Shown in pieces: positions 1-11,680 of a stretch of DNA of 64,000 bases. Position 1 is the first letter of the stretch; every line of letters starts with the position of its first letter. Both the position numbers and the translations under genes were made by a program. Source of the DNA: Hypericum androsaemum (Eukaryota; Streptophyta; Magnoliopsida; Malpighiales; Hypericaceae); contig OZ023189.1 of the NCBI GenBank assembly GCA_963995505.1, forward strand, positions 15,895,495-15,959,494. The letters run 5' to 3'. A model generated the notes under the pieces. That model was given only the letters and a program-made list of their open reading frames with translations. It did not search any database and was not told where the DNA came from.

Positions 1-353
1 GGCCTGAGAGGGGGAATGGGGGGAATATTATTTGTGGAAATTACAGCATTATTCTCAGCATATTTCAATCGTGGAGCAACTGGGAAGGCTGCCAGTCATT
101 TTCGCTTGATCATCATCAGTTTAATGGGACATTCCTGACCGTTTGATTGACAGATTTTAGACATCGGGGCCTGTGATTAGGAATTGTGCGGGGTCCACGA
201 AAGCGCGAGGTTGGGCCCGGACAAACTTACTGTTCTTTTTTCGGCCTTCTGATACTTTTGTTTCATCGATGAATATTGATTTTTTTTAAACTTAGATTAT
301 TTTATATCAAGAATTACACATTTTTAATATTTGAACACGAACTTCTGTCAAAT
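1..353. other. Intergenic sequence, nothing recognised
   Basis: No convincing open reading frame, RNA gene or terminal repeat is visible in this short AT-rich stretch before the first mobile element. Confidence 0.4.
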
Positions 354-959
354 TGGGGATCGGATTTGGTGACTCTACCCTTGGGGACTAAAGGGAATAT
401 AGTGACAATTTAAATATTAATAATGCAGTCAAGGATAATTTTGAAAAACTGATTAAAACCAAATCAAACTAAAAATTAGGTTTTAAAAAACTCACGTGAA
501 GACGATTCACATTCCACAACAAGAAGACGATTCACATTCTTGTGAAATCAAATCCATCACCCACCCCAAGAAGATGATTTTATTCAACCAAAAATTAATA
601 TACCAAGGAATGAACCTCGTTCCTTATTCTCCATGGGAGGGCTTTGAAACAACTAAAACTATATCAAATATTGAAGGTAGTGATACGACGGGAGGTAAAA
701 AATTAAATAAACCCAGGAATTTGGTTACAATTTCATCTTTCTTTCTTCGTGCTTTCTTCTTTGTTTTTCTTATGGGAGAGCTTTCTTCTGCGAGATACAT
801 ATTGTTAAAGTTATTCGATTACGATTTCGATAGGTAGCGATATGACAAATAATAATACTTATTCTGATCGAAGCATTGATGGAATACTTGGTCAAGAATG
901 TGAAGTTGTCGATTGTAATCAACAAATTTGAGGTAAAAAATATTGTGATATTGGTTTGC

Positions 960-1345
960 ATTCCAAAACCAATATTACTACATTCGAGAACCAATATCAC
1001 TACACATGAAAACCAATATCACTACACATACAAACCAAAATTACTACATTCGAAAACTAATATTACTACATTCGAGAACCAATGTCACTACACGTGCAAA
1101 CCAATATCACTACACATAAAAATCAATATCACTACACATGCAAACCAAAATCACTATATTCGAAAACCAATATTACTACATCCGAAAACCAATATCACTA
1201 TATATGAAAACCAATATCACCACATCGCAAAACCAATATTACTACATTTAAAAACCAATATCGCCACACATGCGAACCAATATTGCCACACATGTGAACC
1301 AATATTTCCACACATGCAAACTAATATCGCTCCAAATAAATTCAA
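960..1345. repeat. Minisatellite, ACCAATATCACTAC-type units
   Basis: About 16-18 imperfect tandem units of roughly 21-24 bp with the core CCAATAT(C/T)ACTACA, separated by variable CATGCAAA, TTCGAAAA or TACGAAAA spacers. The reading frame through it (Asn-Gln-Tyr rich) is a by-product of the repeat and not a gene. Confidence 0.85.
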
Positions 1346-1597
1346 TCAAACAAATCTGAAACAAAAATGACACCCATATCACTCAAAAAATTGGTATGAT
1401 TCTTCCAACCAAAACAACTATAATTCGCCCAAAATAAAGCAAAAAAATTTTACTTTACATGAAAGTCTCATCAAGAACAAAATCTCTAATTCAAGTTCAA
1501 TAAATTAACTACAGAAGAAATTCAAGAACCCTCCTTGTCTAAAAGCTTAACTATAGTAAACTCTTTCAACAGTTTTTCCAGTGGTTGAAACTGTACA

Positions 1598-1770
1598 TAA
1601 GTTATAAACTAAAACTAATATCAATACATACAAAAACTAATATCAATACAGACTCAAACTAATATCAATAAATACTCAAACCAATATCAATACAAACTAA
1701 AACCAATATCAATACAGACTTAAACCAATATCAATACATAGTCAAACCAATATCATTACAGACTAAATTT
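1598..1770. repeat. Minisatellite, second run in copy T1
   Basis: About eight units of the form AAACCAATATCAATACAnACTC with a period near 22 bp, the same core as the run at 960-1345 but with a different spacer. It is the spacer type seen in copy T2. Confidence 0.8.
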
Positions 1771-1796
1771 TTTTACAAAACCCAGTAAGCCCCATA

Positions 1797-2390
1797 AATG
1801 GTGAAGTCAAGCGACATCAAGGACAAGGAGTAGTCGTCGTCGGTGAAGAAGTGCTACGAGATGGTGGACGACGAAAAGATCCCGGATCCTCGTCCCTAGC
1901 CAGCCAGCGAAAAGTTCCCAGATCCTCGTCCTTAGCCCGGTCACTCGGGTTTGTCAATCGAGGGTGGTGAATAGACGACTGATCGCCGGTGGTGAATGAA
2001 CAACTGATCGCCGGTCACCGTGCTCGTCGCAAGCTTGCCGTCGAGCTCGTCGCACTCTCACCGGTCGCCAGTGTATGAGGGGAAAAGAATGGAGAGGAGG
2101 GGCGACTTTGAAGGGGATGAGATGGAGATGAGTGACGATTAGGGTCACAAAATCTTGGTAAAAAAGTGAAATAGAGGTCAAAAGGCAATGGCGTCGAACC
2201 GGATGACGCGGCATGGCCGAAGGCGAACGGCAGACCTGCGAGCGGTGGCTTCCCGTAGGTTCTCATTCTTGACATTCATTTCTCTTCACAGATTAAAACT
2301 AAAAAAAAGAAGCTGGAAAATGAAACGAAGACAAAGAAGCAAAGAAAGAAGAAGATGGGGGCTATTTAGAGTTGAGAAATAACAAAAGGA
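1797..2390 (+). other. GC-rich gene-like block inside T1 (possible captured gene fragment)
   Basis: The block starts with an ATG near 1798 and reads as Lys/Ser/Asp-rich codons that soon meet a stop. It is followed by GC-rich sequence rich in CGCCGGT and GTCGTCG. Base composition is far above the surrounding AT-rich DNA. It occupies the same place in the element as the unrelated GC-rich blocks of T2 (11385-11680) and T3 (24360-24600). No protein family was recognised. Capture of a host gene fragment is inferred from position and composition only. Confidence 0.35.
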
Positions 2391-2675
2391 TGGATGAGAT
2401 TTGGAGGAAGAAGATGAAGAATAATTATTTCTAAAATGGAGGAGAGAGACGGTTTTGGAAGCATATTTTTTTTTCCAACTTTGGGAGATAAAAGTTAAAA
2501 TAGTAGTGGGGTAGAATTCCTAATTGGTACTAGACATGTAAAATATCAAAAGTACCATTGATAGATTAATGGTCCATGCATTCAAATATTTTGATTTAAA
2601 ATCAAATCTGACGGCCTATAATTAAATCCCTACATGGGGACAAGATTTTAGTAGTCCCCACTCAATCCGGTCTCG

Positions 2676-3726
2676 TCAAATTGTATTGATACATATTGAT
2701 TAAAGTAATAAGAGACTAAATTCTCTAGCTTTAAATTCAAATTTTAAGAACGTAAAAATATTAGTTGAATAATCATTCGCTAAAATCGACAATACTCAAT
2801 TAAAAATATTAAAATTGATAAAATCAAATTTTTTTGTCATAAAGCGTGTATAATAACGATATCAAATTTACAAGTTGGTTCAAATATTAAGAATAATACT
2901 TACTCTAATAATATAAGAGAAGAGTGGAGAGTGAATATATATTTTTATCAATTATTAAAACCATATACTAATGCTTCAATTTGTGTATGGTGGTTTCCAC
3001 ATCACTCATCCTCGTCACCCTCCTCTCTGTTTCGCCACGCGTTTGGCACCTGTTTGAAACATGGTGGGAAGCTAAATCTAAGTATATCTAACACCAGACA
3101 TTTCAAAGATTTGCTGATGCTTCCTCAATTAGCATCACATTCCTTACATGCGAAAGCATAAAAGTCTCCAATCTTTCTTACACGTTTTAGAATATAAATA
3201 AATATAATATATAATGGATGAGCCGCCGCATTCATTGGCCACCACCCCACCAATCATAGCAATAATAACCACACACTACAAGAATATTGATACATATCCT
3301 ATATTTTGACAAAATCTAATAATATTTGATTATGCATATCAAAATTTAACGAGATATTTATCCTTAAAACTTGACTTTTAAGTGGTTACCACTGTCGCCC
3401 CACCCACCAGAAATACTCCTTATCTAGACCAAAACCTATGGGTATATAGTTACAATATAAATGGTTTTTTTTTTGCTTTCTTCATCATGACAATTTCCCA
3501 CTCCACTCCATCGATTGCCCTTACGACTAGCTCCCCCAAATTAAGCCCTTGAGAGCTTTGGATGTGCTCTTTTTGCCACCTTTAATATGATCCACTCGCC
3601 GACCATGTGTCCAATGTACCATTTCTGGGTCCTGCTTATATTTCACATCACCATTTTTTGGGTAATTTACCTTCTTTTTATTCTATGTCGGCGACTACCG
3701 ATCACAAACTAACGAGTTCGAATTTA
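2676..3726. other. AT-rich intergenic sequence
   Basis: No gene, RNA or clear repeat boundary is visible. Short open frames here have no recognisable product. Confidence 0.4.
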
Positions 3727-4010
3727 GTGGGGACATGGGTAATCCCCACTGAAAGGGATAGGGACAATATTGGAAATATAATAATTAAAATAATTAAAAA
3801 AAATATCAGCAAAATAATACAATTTATGGAAATACGAGTATGTGAATATTGGTTTACATTTTCTCGGATATTGGTTTCCATCTTCTATGCTATTGGTTTC
3901 ATTCTGCTATGATATTAGTTTCATTCTACTATGATATTGGTTTCTATCTTCTATGTTATTTATTTTATTCTACTATGACATTGGTTTCATTCTACTATGA
4001 TATTAGCTCT
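3727..4010. mobile_element. Fragment of a minisatellite element, copy T4
   Basis: Begins AATTTAGTGGGGACATGGG and continues with a stretch nearly identical to the left part of copy T5 at 52600 (GGGACAATATTGGAAATA). Tandem units of TATTGGTTTCATTCTACTATGA follow, which is the reverse complement of the CCAATA core. The right terminus seen in T5 (AGTCCCCCTGAATCC) is missing, so this copy is truncated near 4010. Confidence 0.6.
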
Positions 4011-4890
4011 GATTGTATGCTCTATTGAAAACACTAGACTTGAGATATTACCTTAAACAATCCGAATCTTATCAAATATTATATTCGTCAATTGTTTCCA
4101 AGTCAGTCTACATTAACTGAATTTTAGTATTTTACACGTAAGTCGTAGGTCATCAGAGCAACCGTGCAAAAAGAAATCAAAGACATGAACGAACCACTTG
4201 GCGACGGGGCGACAGGAGAGACGAAGAGAGAGAGAGAGAGAAGCCAATTCAATTAGAAACGAAGCCATTTTTTTCAAGAAAAGAAAAGGAAATAATCTTT
4301 TAAAAATCCAAACTCAGAGTTAATATATTTTTTCCTAAATATTGCGAAACTAGTTATTACTTGTTAAAGAAAAAAAGGTACATTTCCCGACTCCGAGTTA
4401 ATATATTTTTTTCCTAAATATCTTTCATCCCCATTTTTGTAATATTAAAGAAATAAGGTGCGTTTATCTTTTTTTTATTTATCAAATAAGTGGTCCAACA
4501 AACAATAATACTTGCTAGCTATGAACAGCCCAGTTCATTATTTCTGTTTACCTGAATTATTTTGTAGTTAGATCACTGCCAGAAACTTTACACAAATATG
4601 CACCGATAATGCCACCACCTCTTTCCAGGTTGCTGCAAAAGAATCTTTTCAATTTTAGCCAAAAATGGGTCACATAGAAATTGGATCTTTCTTTGAAATA
4701 TAAAAAAGTGTAACTTGGATGATATGAAATTAAATAATCCAACTCTTTAATGCGCATGATGAGAAGTTGCAAATGTGAGAACAGTTGGTCTATTTAAAAT
4801 CAAATTAATGTCGGAATTGGTGCAAATGGTAAATTTTTTTTTTTTAGAATCACCTACCAGTGTCACCTTTTAGATAGAACCTAACAATAC
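4011..4890. other. AT-rich intergenic sequence
   Basis: Contains a short (GA)n run near 4220 and a duplicated phrase (GAGTTAATATATTTTTT at about 4316 and 4395). No supported gene. Confidence 0.4.
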
Positions 4891-4959
4891 TTGGAAAACG
4901 CAAAAACTGAAAGTGTTTGGTATTTGTATAATTATACTGGCAAAATCAGGGTCAAGCTG

Positions 4960-5098
4960 CAATACATGACCAATATTCAAATTGATATACTTCGCCTATT
5001 CAAATTGGTGAAGAAGTCAGGCCTCGATATTGCTAATACGAAAAAGGGAAGGCAAAAAATAGGCGAAGTATATCAATTTGAATATTGGTCATGTATTG
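4960..5098. repeat. Perfect 41-bp inverted repeat (hairpin)
   Basis: Positions 4960-5000 and 5058-5098 are exact reverse complements over 41 bases, separated by a 57-base loop. The first arm starts CAATACATGACC and the second ends GGTCATGTATTG. A transcript across it would fold into a long stem. It directly abuts the half-element at 5097-5279. It could be the end of a foldback element or a hairpin-RNA source; nothing in the sequence decides which. Confidence 0.9.
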
Positions 5099-5279
5099 GT
5101 GACGTGGCTGGCCACGTAGTTCGGGCAGGGTTCGGGTAGGTTCGGACAGGTCCGGGCAGTTGCCCGATGACCTTTCTAATGTTAATTAGAATAAGTATGA
5201 TTCGATTGATCGATTTTTTACCACAGGGTACTAAAGTGATTTTGGGCGATACTACAGAGTACTAAAGTGGACTTTTCCC
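5097..5279. mobile_element. Half copy of the 'TACCCTGTGG' TIR element
   Basis: Matches the right half of the complete element at 20815-21541: GGTGACGTGGCTG, GTTCGGGTAGGTTCGG, CGGGCAGTTGCC, GATTGATCG, ACCACAGGGTACTAAAG and a terminal ACTTTTCCC. The left half is absent and is replaced by the perfect hairpin at 4960-5098. Confidence 0.75.
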
Positions 5280-5350
5280 AAGTTGAAAAATATGGAGAAG
5301 TTTCATTCCCGTTATTAATAGGTCTACTACTCCTATGTGAAACCTTTAGA

Positions 5351-5790
5351 CCACCCACAGCAGAGATCAAAATCTCGCGCAGGTAGATTTTTTAATATTT
5401 AAAAAAATAAATGTAATGAAAAAGGGGGGCGAGCGGCCGATCGAGGTGCTTACCCGATCACCGCTCGCGAGCGGCAAATTAGCCATTTGGCCTTTTTTTT
5501 ATTTACTTATTTATCTAATTAGCTCCACTTGGCATAATATTATTCGTTAAAAATAGATATTTTCGGATAATATTTTAGTGGTTATCTAAACAGACCTAAA
5601 ACTAAAAAAAAAATATGAAAATTAGTATTTTCCAAATCTCTATAAATAGAGTCCAATGTTAACATATTTTCGTATTCGTAATTTATCATTTCCGACTTCT
5701 ATTTGTACCTCGAGCATTTCTATCTAATTTAGTATTCCAAAAAATGATAGTAGATAATTGTTTATTCTGTGAACTGGGTTGCTGCTGTGG
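5351..5790. mobile_element. Possible Harbinger-like MITE
   Basis: Flanked by ACCCACAGCAG on the left (about 5353) and CTGCTGTGGGT on the right (about 5780), inverted to one another. Inside is a GC-rich patch (CGATCACCGCTCGCGAGCGG) and a CTATAAATAGAG phrase in AT-rich DNA. A second GCTGTTGTGGGT lies at 5886. No clean 3-bp TTA/TAA duplication was confirmed, so the class is tentative. Confidence 0.3.
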
Positions 5791-7286
5791 GTAGAAAAAA
5801 TATGTAATTGGATTGGATTGGATTTGATTAGATATGAATGAGAGAGAAATTAATTTTTTATTATGTGAACTGGATTGTGTGGATTGCTGTTGTGGGTAGT
5901 ATTAGAAACATGCAAGTAGCTAGTTGGGAATATCCTAGGGCAAAGAGTAAAGGAAACTGGACTGGACCACGTAATTAAGATCCCAAGGATTTTGAAGAGG
6001 AGACGTGCAAGAATAGGTCGTAGACACATAAAGAAGAATATAAAGCTTTCCACCAAAAAAAAACAAGAGAAGAAGAATATAAAGCTGCTTTGACGCAGCT
6101 TTGTTAGGTCATAAAAGAAGAACAAGATATCGAATTGTCCCTTTCTTAAATATTAACTACCTTTTCTTGGTCGTGCAATATTAACTACACAATAAATTAA
6201 TCTCAAGCTGTCCCAACATATTGTTTTGTCTTACTATTATTTCCTCGGGATTCCCTGTATGAAGCTAAACATTACCTTATATTCACTAACTTGTCTCGGT
6301 TGAATTAGTCAAGAACACGTAAATCAAAACATTATTCTTTTGTCTGCCAAGAACAAGCAAACAAAGTTAATCTGTTTGATATAAAAACGTTATCGAAACG
6401 TTTTTCTGAGATGTCATTCTTAACATTTAATTTCTCATCAAAACGATCACTAAATTCGGAACAAAATCACTTCGTTTTTTAGGGCAAACAGATTAACTTC
6501 GTTGACTAAAGACCTGTTATTGCTTAGCCCGGCTCCCAAACACCTGGCAGATCCAGATCCAGTTTATTCACTTGGGCTAAAAGCTAAGTAGCAGACAAGC
6601 GAATGGGCCGAATACAAAAAAGCCCAACTATATTTGTTTACAATAGAGCCCATACAGCAGATAAGATCTAGAATTTGTGGGGCCCGGCTATGGAGACAAA
6701 AATCCTAATTTTAGGAAGCAAAAAAATGGACCCAGAGCAAATTTAGCACATTGCGGACAAAGAAATCCAGTCTGGATTTCGAAAGCAACTTTCCTTTAGA
6801 AACACACACAAACTTTATGCTAAGCTCAAGGCTCATTGCTCGCATGGTGGGGCCAAAAAATTAATCCTTAATTTTTTTTTCTTCTGATTTCACATATCCG
6901 AATACTTGGTCGGTTAGTTAATTTATATTCGAACTAAATAATAACTCTCAATAGCGGCGAGTTCTCAAATTAGGAGAAAGCTTCCCTAGGATTAATTTCC
7001 ACATGATCATTGATTAAGATTCCAGCAACAGTTCACATGCCCTTTAATAATGGGCCCTACTCACCCTCATAGGTTTTAGCTTTTGAGCAGGCATTTAATT
7101 ATCGTCGACCAAGGATTAAATTAGGTTCCGTATGAGGCAGGGAGATACCCATTTTCCTATGTTATTAAGAAGCCTACTAACTCCATTAGGCTGAGTTTAA
7201 TGGAGTTTATTGGTGAGCTTCACCAGTCGCTCATCCACTTAATCTCTGAGTTATTTATTGCCTTCAAAAAGACAGTAAATATTGGC
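5791..7286. other. Intergenic sequence with one small MITE
   Basis: Apart from the 142-bp inverted-repeat element at 6361-6502, no gene or element is supported. Confidence 0.4.
6361..6502. mobile_element. Small TIR element (MITE-like), 142 bp
   Basis: ACAAAGTTAATCTGTTT at 6361-6377 is mirrored by AAACAGATTAACTTCGT at 6486-6502 with one mismatch in 17. Inner sequence such as AAAACG / CGTTTT partly extends the pairing. It is non-coding. The flanks do not give an obvious target duplication. Confidence 0.5.
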
Positions 7287-7677
7287 GGGTTTTTTTTCTG
7301 AATGGTGTTACTATTCACCATTTTTTTGTGAAAAAAGCGTCCGATTTGAAAGTATTGCGGGGACGGTGTCCACGTGGCACAGACGCCGAAAAAAGTCGGA
7401 TCTTGGACTAAGATCCGACAAAAAAAGTCAGATCTTGGTCGATAAGCCACATCCGAAATCTGAACAGGAGATTTCAGATATGACCAAGATCCGACATTTT
7501 TTGTCGAATATATCATATTGGTCCAAGATCTGACTTTTTTGGTCGGATCTTGGTCGATCATATGGCCTATATAATGGATACCTCGCAGAGGCCTTTTGTC
7601 ATCCATACGAAGACGTCCTGCATACCATAGAAGACCCTGCCCAAAACCAGGTAAATTAATTTACTTTAATATTTTGG

Positions 7678-7907
7678 TATATATGTAGAGTTTGTTCATT
7701 AATTAAAAATAATTAGTATATTTTAGCTTTAAAATTATTAATTCCTTCTATTTTTTGAGTGTGATATCTGATTATTTAAAATTTTGTAGGTGTATATATG
7801 TAAAGTTTGTTCATTAATTAAAAATAATTAGTATATTTTAGCTTTGAAATTATTAATTCCTTCTATTTTTTTAGTGTGATATCTGATTGTTTAAAATTTT
7901 GTGGGTG
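7678..7907. repeat. 115-bp tandem duplication in the MULE leader
   Basis: TATATATGTAGAGTTTGTTC at 7678 recurs at 7793 (TATATATGTAAAGTTTG). The whole 115-bp unit, AT-rich and ending ATTTTGTAGG/ATTTTGTGGG, is present twice with a few substitutions. It lies between the TIR and the transposase ATG, probably in the 5' leader or intron region. Confidence 0.8.
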
Positions 7908-8297
7908 TGCGGATTTTATAAACTGACCAACCCCAATGGCCAGACCGGTTTAATGAGTCAGACCGGTCGGGTCGCTCGGACCGGTCGGACTGGTTAGAGT
8001 ATGAGTGCGTTTTCTTGGTAAATTCTAATTGGTCCGCCTGGTCTGATTAGTCTGACCAATCCGACCGGAACGACCGGTCAGATTGTGATTTTTTTCTTGG
8101 TAAATTCCGGATGGTCGAGTACAAAAAGTGACCACCCTGCCAGTCCGATTAAATTTCATCTGGTTCTTAAGGTGGTCTCGGACCAAAAAATTGATGGAGA
8201 AGAATGTATGTTTATATGATATTTTCGTTAATATAAATTATGTTTTATTTTGCTAATATAGAATTGCATACTGTTTTCTTTTGTTGTAGTATTCATA

Positions 8298-9863
8298 ATG
8301 GCTAACCGGGTTATAAGAATAAAGTTGAAATACGATGGAGTAATTTTCAACAACAATGAAACCGGTTTTGATTACCAAGGTGGTGGGAAAGAGAAGTTGA
8401 AGTTTCATGCAGCATTTGTTAGATACAATATCTTGCGAAAAAAAGTTAACGAAAAGATCCCAATAGGCCCAAATGAAGAATTTGGGCCATTGATATTTAG
8501 ATGTCCATTTGGAAGAGGACAATTTGGTCCAATGTTTATTAACGACGATGAAGATGTTAGGATAATGCTGGAGACCATGATTAACTTCTTTGGACCAATG
8601 GTGAAGGAGATTAAGCTTACAATCATTGTGGAAAAGAGGGTTAATAATTACAACCCGTTTGTCGTTGAAGCTGGTACGTCAACGGGGATGGATGTTGCTC
8701 ATGAACCAATATTTGATTGGTTTGAAAATGATCCTAGAGAGACAGGTCCATATGCCACATACAATTTTGATCGTGAAGACGAAGCAGAAGAAGTAGAAGA
8801 CGAAGACGAAGCAGAAGAAGACGAAAATGAAGCAGAAGAAGACGAAGATGAAGAAGAAGTAGTAGAAGAAGAGGAACAACAATACCGAGAACAACAATAC
8901 GGTGAACTCGCTCTAACTGATCCCGGTGAACAATCATCGATGACTGTTTATGGTGAAGAATGGGATTGCGACCGAGCAATAGATGGAAGTTGTTCTGGTT
9001 TGTTGAAAGAGGGTACGATTTGGAAGAGAAAATTTGATGCAAAGAGGGAGATCGAGGTGTTCGTAATGAACGATGGGCGTGAGTTTGTCCGAAAAGAAAC
9101 AAGGCCAGAAACTTTTTCTGTGAAGTGTAAAAAATGGGAGACGGATGATTGCAAATGGGAGATCCGTGTCTCACAGGAAAGAAGGGGCACACTTTTTAGT
9201 CCATGGAAAATCGTGAAACACACCTACCCCCATACCTGTGGTCGCCTACGAAAGTCGCAGGATCATAAACAACTCACTTCTGCTTTCATTGCACAAATTA
9301 TTAAGAAACGAGTAGAGGAACAACCAGAAATTTGTGTGGCCACTTTAAGGTCAGAGATCCACGACCATATGAAGTTTAGACCCTCGTATACGAAGACTTG
9401 GTGGGCAAAAGAGAAGGCGTTTCAAGATTTATGGGGGGATTGGCAAGAATCTTACAATCGCCTTCCGCAATGGTTTGCAGCATGCAAGGCAAATAATCCT
9501 GGAACTGTTGTTGAATGGGAATATTATCACACCCTCCCTGGTTGCGACCATTACGTGGAATCACTGATGCCTGGAACAAAGATCTTTAAGCGCGTTTTTT
9601 GGAGCTTCAAGCCTTGCATTGAAGCTTTCAAACATTGCATGCCTGTCTTGGAGATTGATGAAACGTTCTTGTATGGAAAATACAAGCATGTCCTCTTGAT
9701 CGCCACTGCAATTGATGGTAATAATGCTATAATTCCAATAGCATTTGCTCTGGTAGAGGGTGAGAACACGGATAGTTGGCCGTGGTTCATGAAACAAGTC
9801 AGGAAGCATCCACATATCTTGTCCAAAATTCCACCCAGATCTTCACATGGCCTTCGTAAATAG
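8298..9863 (+). pseudogene. MuDRA-type transposase, C-terminally truncated
   Basis: A 521-residue open frame. Residues of roughly 10-110 form the N-terminal plant MuDR region. A strongly acidic Glu/Asp stretch spans about 150-195. The Mutator DNA-binding region has a CKKW...C...H..C zinc-like pattern (CKKWETDDCKWEIR through HTYPHTCG) near residues 275-315. The start of the MULE DDE domain is present (LEIDETFLYGKYK, then IAFALVEGENTDSW), including its first acidic residue. After about residue 505 the sequence no longer follows the family and stops. The rest of the DDE domain and the SWIM zinc finger are missing, so this cannot be an active transposase. The upstream sequence ends TTGTAG just before the ATG, which may be a splice acceptor. 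Confidence 0.85.
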
Positions 9864-9934
9864 CATTCCAATTTTGGCCAGCCTGACCCCGACCATCCAC
9901 CGCACTATGTGTCGCCTCATCGATCTCAGGGCTA

Positions 9935-10100
9935 GCCGGAGCGGGGAGCGGGAGCGGGGAGCCGGAGCGGCAAGCGGGCAGCGGCGACCAGGAGCGGGAG
10001 CGGGGAGCGGGGAGCGGGACCGGGGAGTGGGAGCGGGGACTGGGAGCGGGGAGCGGGGAGCGGGCAGCGGCGACCGGGAGCGGGGAGCGGCGAGGTGAGC
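9935..10100. repeat. GGGAGC/GGGACC low-complexity block
   Basis: Degenerate tandem GGAGCGGGAGCGGGG units on the + strand, about 80% GC, inserted where the transposase should continue. Reading frames through it (Gly/Ala/Arg or Pro/Ser/Arg rich) are composition artefacts. Short G runs recur every 5-6 bases, so G-quadruplex formation is possible. Confidence 0.75.
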
Positions 10101-10829
10101 GGGACAGACGAAGCGAGGGAGGGCGAGGATTAGTCGGGGACGGGAGTGTGAGCGACGGAAAAAGTCGGATTTTGGTGTTTATACCGACCGAAATCTGACT
10201 TTTTTTGTTGGATCTTGTTATAGTTGGATCTCGATATCCTTCGGAAATCCACTTTACAGCGGATAGGATTATCGACCAAGATCTGACTAAAAAAGTCAGA
10301 TCTTGGTCATCCGACAAAAATGGTCGGATCTTGGTCATCCGACAAAAAAAGTCGGATCTTGGTCCAAGATTCGACTTTTTTCGGCGTCCGTGCCACGTGG
10401 ACACCGTCCCCGCAATACTTTCAAATCGGATGCTTTTTTCACAAAAAGTGGTGAATAGTAACACCATTCAGAAAAAAAACCCATATTGGCTCTTTGTCTG
10501 TAATTATTTGCGGAGCAGATTCTATGGGGACAAGGCTAATCCCCAAATTTGGGGACTAAAAGGAAGATTGTGGTAATCTAGGTATTAACAAAATAATTAA
10601 GGGTAAAATTAGAAAATTAATAAAAACAAAAGGGGAGATGGAAAATTAGCTGGCACACTTTTTATGGAAAGACTAAAAAGATAAAAAAATAAATAAACCA
10701 ATCTCATGTTAAAAGAGGAATGGATTCTTTCTCTCTCTCATTAAATTGTTGTCAATTTCAAAAATTCTACCACCTACCAGATTATTATTTTTTAAATAAA
10801 CTCAAAAAATCAAAGAACGAAAATACAAT

Positions 10830-11095
10830 AGAAAACCAATATCAGTACGTACTCAAACCAATATCATTACGTACTCAAACCAATATCAGTACGTACTCAA
10901 ACCAATATCAGTACGTACCCAAACCAATATCATTACGTACTCAAACCAATATCAGTACGTATTCAAACCAATATCAGTACGTACTCAAACCAATATCAGT
11001 ACGTACTCAAACCAATATCAGTACGTACTCAAACCAATATCATTACGTCTGAAAATCAATATCAGTACAGACTAAAACCAATATCATTACATACG
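10830..11095. repeat. 22-bp minisatellite AACCAATATCAGTACGTACTC
   Basis: About 12 tandem units with a regular 22-bp period. Positions alternate between CAGTACG and CATTACG variants, so there is a partial 44-bp higher-order period. Every unit carries a CCAAT core and most carry a palindromic GTAC. Confidence 0.9.
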
Positions 11096-11384
11096 CAAAC
11101 CAAACAAAAGAAGTCACGAAAACTAATATCACTACTGTAGAAAACCAATATCCCTACATTTAGAGCCGTCAGATTCGATTTAAATTTTTTTTTACATCCA
11201 ATGGTCAATAACCAATCAGGGACATTTTTGACTTTTTAAACCAAAAACTAGGTTAAACCAACTATCTCTCTTCCTCTCCCACCCTCTCTTTCACTAATTA
11301 AAAAATCTCTCCCTCTCTCTCTCTCCTATCTCTCTCTCCTCTCTCTCCTGCCCCCCCCACCAAAGACCCACCCACCTCCGGCTG

Positions 11385-11680
11385 GTGTTTGCGACGGGTC
11401 CCATGGTGTTTGCGACGGGTCTGCTGGCCGAGTCCCGTCTGCTGCTGCACGGCGTCATCTCGCCGTCGAGGAGAGAGAGAGCTCGGCGGAAGAAGAAGGA
11501 GCCGTCAAGGAGAGAGAGAGAGCTCGCGGAGAGAGAGAGCCCACGAACCCGCGCCGTGCCTAGAGGAGACGTGCTCGCCGTCGCTCGTCCGTCGCCTGGA
11601 GTACCGCCGCCGCTTGCTGTCTGTGAAGAAGAAGAAACGGCGGAAGGAGAATACAGTAGTGATATTGATTTTCTACAGTA
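11385..11680 (+). other. GC-rich gene-like block inside T2 (possible captured 5' end of a gene)
   Basis: A pyrimidine-rich CTCTCT leader (11270-11350) precedes a GC-rich open frame of about 98 codons rich in Arg, Glu and Ser, containing a near-duplicate GTGTTTGCGACGGGTC at 11386 and 11406. The arrangement of CT-rich leader then GC-rich coding-like sequence resembles a host gene's 5' UTR and first exon. The protein was not recognised. It sits in the same slot as the different blocks of T1 and T3. Confidence 0.35.

Larger units (their letters stand above)
354..2675. mobile_element. Minisatellite-bearing element, copy T1 (unclassified family)
   Basis: The left end has GGGGACTAAAGGG near 393 followed by a conserved stretch (GACAATTTAAATATTAATAA). 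The right end is TAGTCCCCACTCAATCC at about 2651-2672. The two ends are loosely inverted (GGGGACTA / TAGTCCCC). The same left and right sequences occur in copies T2 (10517-11744) and T3 (24147-25876, opposite orientation), which is what defines the unit. Inside are two runs of ACCAATATCAnTAC-type repeats and, near the right end, a GC-rich gene-like block that differs from those of T2 and T3. No transposase is encoded. Neither a target-site duplication nor a Helitron-type 3' hairpin was found, so the class is open. The exact ends are approximate. Confidence 0.6.
7287..10482 (+). mobile_element. Mutator-like element (MULE) with bounded ends
   Basis: Terminal inverted repeats of at least 110 bp start GGGTTTTTTTTCTGAATGG at 7287 and end with the complement at 10482. 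They share TATTCACCA, GAAAGTATTGCGGGGACGG and GTCCACGTGGCAC. The 8-bp direct repeat ATATTGGC flanks the element at 7279-7286 and 10483-10490, a target duplication of MULE size. Subterminal copies of AAGTCGGATCTTGG in both orientations lie inside each end. The element encodes an N-terminal MuDRA fragment (8298-9863) and then switches abruptly to a GC-rich hexamer-like block. It is therefore an internally rearranged, non-autonomous copy. Confidence 0.85.

Noticed and set aside
876..1370. Long Asn/Gln/Tyr/Thr-rich open frames over the minisatellites (also 10720-11052, 25122-25570 and 52717-53071)
   Set aside because: They are open because the repeat unit lacks stops in one frame. Composition follows the repeat exactly and no domain or start context supports a protein.
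10830..11095. CRISPR-like regular short repeats
   Set aside because: Period 22 bp with no unique spacers, in plant DNA with introns and plant transposons. It is a minisatellite.
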